Source: Echiichthys vipera (lineage: Eukaryota > Chordata > Actinopteri > Perciformes > Trachinidae). From it: DNA of 64,000 nucleotides. The position numbers were made by a program, and so were the translations under genes. The stretch's first letter is position 1. The number at the start of each line of letters is the position of its first letter. Below, piece after piece: positions 61,804-64,000 of this stretch. The notes beneath the pieces were generated by a model. It was not told where the DNA came from. It searched no databases and saw only the letters and a program-made list of their open reading frames with translations. Where the stretch lies: the NCBI GenBank assembly GCA_963691815.1, contig OY829663.1, forward strand, positions 4,798,023-4,862,022, written 5' to 3'.

Positions 61804-64000
61804 TCAATTCACATAGCCTACAAGTTTTAAACAGAAATATTTCTTTATGTCAAATCTGATCCTTCATCCTTGACTTGGTTGTAGGATTTTATTCCCTCCC
61901 TTCAGCTTCGTGGACTCTTGTTGTGAGTTTCAACTCATTATTACAACTTTACTTTAATTTACTATTGTTTTTCGGCCAAGGCAGGCAGCCGTTTTAAGGG
62001 AAAAAAGTCCTAAAACCATCCAAAATCAAACAGATTTTCATTACCTTAGCTCTTTTGTTGATAAATTAGCACCCAAGCTACATTTGCTCAAGTGTTTCTG
62101 AAGCTCAAGTGCAGCAGAGCGTTCTGCTGAGGTCTGAAATGAAACGGCTGTGGATGCGGAGGTATGGATGTATTTTTAAAAACTGCTTTGATTGAAATAG
62201 TTTGGCATGTCTCTGTAGCTTAGCTTGATATTTTTCTTTGGGGGGGTAAAGTTAACTTTAGCTCCAGCTGAATTTAATGTAGTGTAACTGGTAGCTCACT
62301 GCACTTTCAAAGTAGCTGCCCAACACTGGTAATAAGCAATATGAGGATGTGATTAACATCATGTGTGTTTATAACCGGACTTATAATGGAGCCGCTAGTG
62401 TGTGACAGGTTATACACACTTAACCACAAAGCCGAGCGGTGCCATAAAGGAGCTCACGCTTCAGTATCAATGGGACGTGTGTAACTTATTGGAAACTTCA
62501 TGTGTTTTTGGGGGGTAACGAGATGATATATGGCTGAGTTAGTCCTACAGAAAGCTAAAACTGCGGCGCCAGGATGGCAAAGTTTTGGATTTGAAGCCGA
62601 GCTGAAAAAGGCAAAGTGTAAACACTGCAGGTAAAAAAAAAATCCTGCTTTAGAGCTTCATTTCAGCCAACTAGTGGACTAGAGGTAATTAGTTTTCACT
62701 CGGGAGTGGCTGCTGAGTAAAGTGCGACATTTAGCGGTAAAAGAAGGTATACCGGTCCAGTCTGGCTTAATATCAAACCGGTTGGAAGATTTTGACACCG
62801 GCCACACACAAGAAAGATACTGCAATCATGTGAGTAGTTATCCTTTGATGGTCATCACATAAAATGGTCTGAACAACATTCAGTGTCAGGACGATCAGCT
62901 CCCGTAAATGGGCTTTTCTCTCTTTGTTGGGATAGTTTCTCACCATACAGCCAGAATAAGCTTCCATTAACACTATACGATCCAGAGCCTGAAGAGGAGC
63001 GACAGTGAGGCCTCCAGCGCCTTTCTGAAAAATTCTGATTTTCAACGCTGCGACCACACGTGCTCTGACAAAAGAAAGTGCAGTGACTGAATACACAGGG
63101 TTTAAATTTGAATTTGAACAATTTGTAAGCCTATAATTGTCGTCCAGAAGGAAATCTTTACAGTGTATTTGAAATGAGAATTATATGAATTTGAAACGGC
63201 TCAATGCCTGAGTTTTCTTCTTATTTGTAACAATGTGGACAATCAGCCTGAGATTGGCTTCAGATTAATTTAATTCATACTGGACTAACTGCTTGAACTG
63301 TTCTCTTGAAGCCCCTGATCATCATCATCATCCTTGTGTCTTCACAGGAAACACGGTGGAAACAATTACCCAAACAGTGCGATCTTTAGTTTCCTTGTCA
63401 GAGTCCGTGGTGAAGAGGCGATGCTGTCCAAGAACAGGAAATAAGAACGCACACCCATCTGGCCACAATAGCTTCAACATGTTCAGCAAATTAAATTTAA
63501 TACCCATTTTTCAGAAAGGTTTGGAATTGGATGAATTTATATTGAATCACCTTGCAACTTTGCACCAAATTCGGCAATAATTGACCCTTTGGCACCGTGC
63601 GTGGACCTCTTTTCAGTGAACTCTCCATTTTAATGAAACAAAAAAAGATTGTAAAAGTTTGTGGGACGCTGGGGACATCGGTCCTGTCCAGTGCTTTGAG
63701 TTGTTCTTGCCAGGTAATTTTACAAGCCCCTGCGAAGACAGATCGGACAGGAGAGAACGGGGACGAGGGAGCACCAGAGAGTATAAGAGCGAGAGAGATG
63801 ATAGAGCGCCTTAACATGTGCCAGAGAGAATACGAGTTCTCCTGGAGGCCAGAACTGCGTGTTGCTAAACCCGAGCCAGAATAAAGGCTTCGCTGTGACC
63901 TTTCCGCTCCCCGCAGGGAGCGAGAGTGATGGCTGGATGTCAAGAAGAGAAAAAAAAGGAGTAGTTAAACCTAGAAACTCCTTCTCTGCCTCCAACTCCT
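61804..64000. other. No gene firmly recognised
   Basis: The frame 63597-63884 (+) ends in an Arg/Glu-rich stretch (ESIRAREMIERLNMCQREYEF) with coding-like composition, followed at once by TAA inside an AATAAA. A CGCTCC-CCGCAG-GGAGCG hairpin lies about 35 nt further on. The arrangement could be the end of an LTR or retroelement gene, but no family is recognised. Confidence 0.3.

Overview
The window is vertebrate nuclear DNA, almost certainly from a ray-finned (teleost) fish. The evidence is one spliced vertebrate gene with large introns, many (CA)n/(TG)n microsatellites, a long GATA/GACA array, tRNA-headed SINEs and fragments of LINEs and hAT transposons of the kinds common in teleost genomes. 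There is no operon structure, no CRISPR array and no bacterial or phage gene. Most open reading frames here are by-products of simple repeats or antisense reading.

The one gene I can support fully is meox1 (mesenchyme homeobox 1) on the minus strand. Its coding sequence runs 45409->35988 in three exons (45409-44899, 40326-40154, 36110-35988), joined by consensus GT-AG introns of 4572 and 4043 bp. The phases are 1 and 0, and the second intron splits the homeobox. The joined frame encodes 268 residues with a complete Antennapedia-class homeodomain at about 185-244. A likely poly(A) signal lies at 35358-35353 and a weak TATA-like element about 0.5 kb upstream of the start codon. I recognise no exon of the genes that flank MEOX1 in mammals (SOST, DUSP3, ETV4).

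Layout. 1-2455: a non-autonomous hAT element (309-1664, exact 8-bp target duplication) that carries a foldback/minisatellite insertion (497-931, exact 13-bp duplication) and a SINE; a second, truncated SINE follows. 3951-17004: LINE 3' ends, a SINE with a 12-bp target duplication (5468-5819), CA arrays and an internally deleted hAT element (8451-9208) that keeps the BED zinc finger of its transposase. 17703-35340: more SINEs, a 126-bp CA array, the ~380-bp GATA/GACA array and long stretches without recognised content. 35353-45921: meox1. 46000-64000: microsatellites, SINEs, a 217-bp tandem duplication, a short hAT-like element, a foldback palindrome and unannotated DNA.

I found no previously undescribed biological system. 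The points most worth a second look are the foldback-minisatellite with its 13-bp duplication and the nesting it sits in, a G-rich hairpin in meox1 intron 1, two LINE fragments sharing the same in-frame stop, CTCF-like motifs around the gene-poor flank, and a few candidate regulatory segments.
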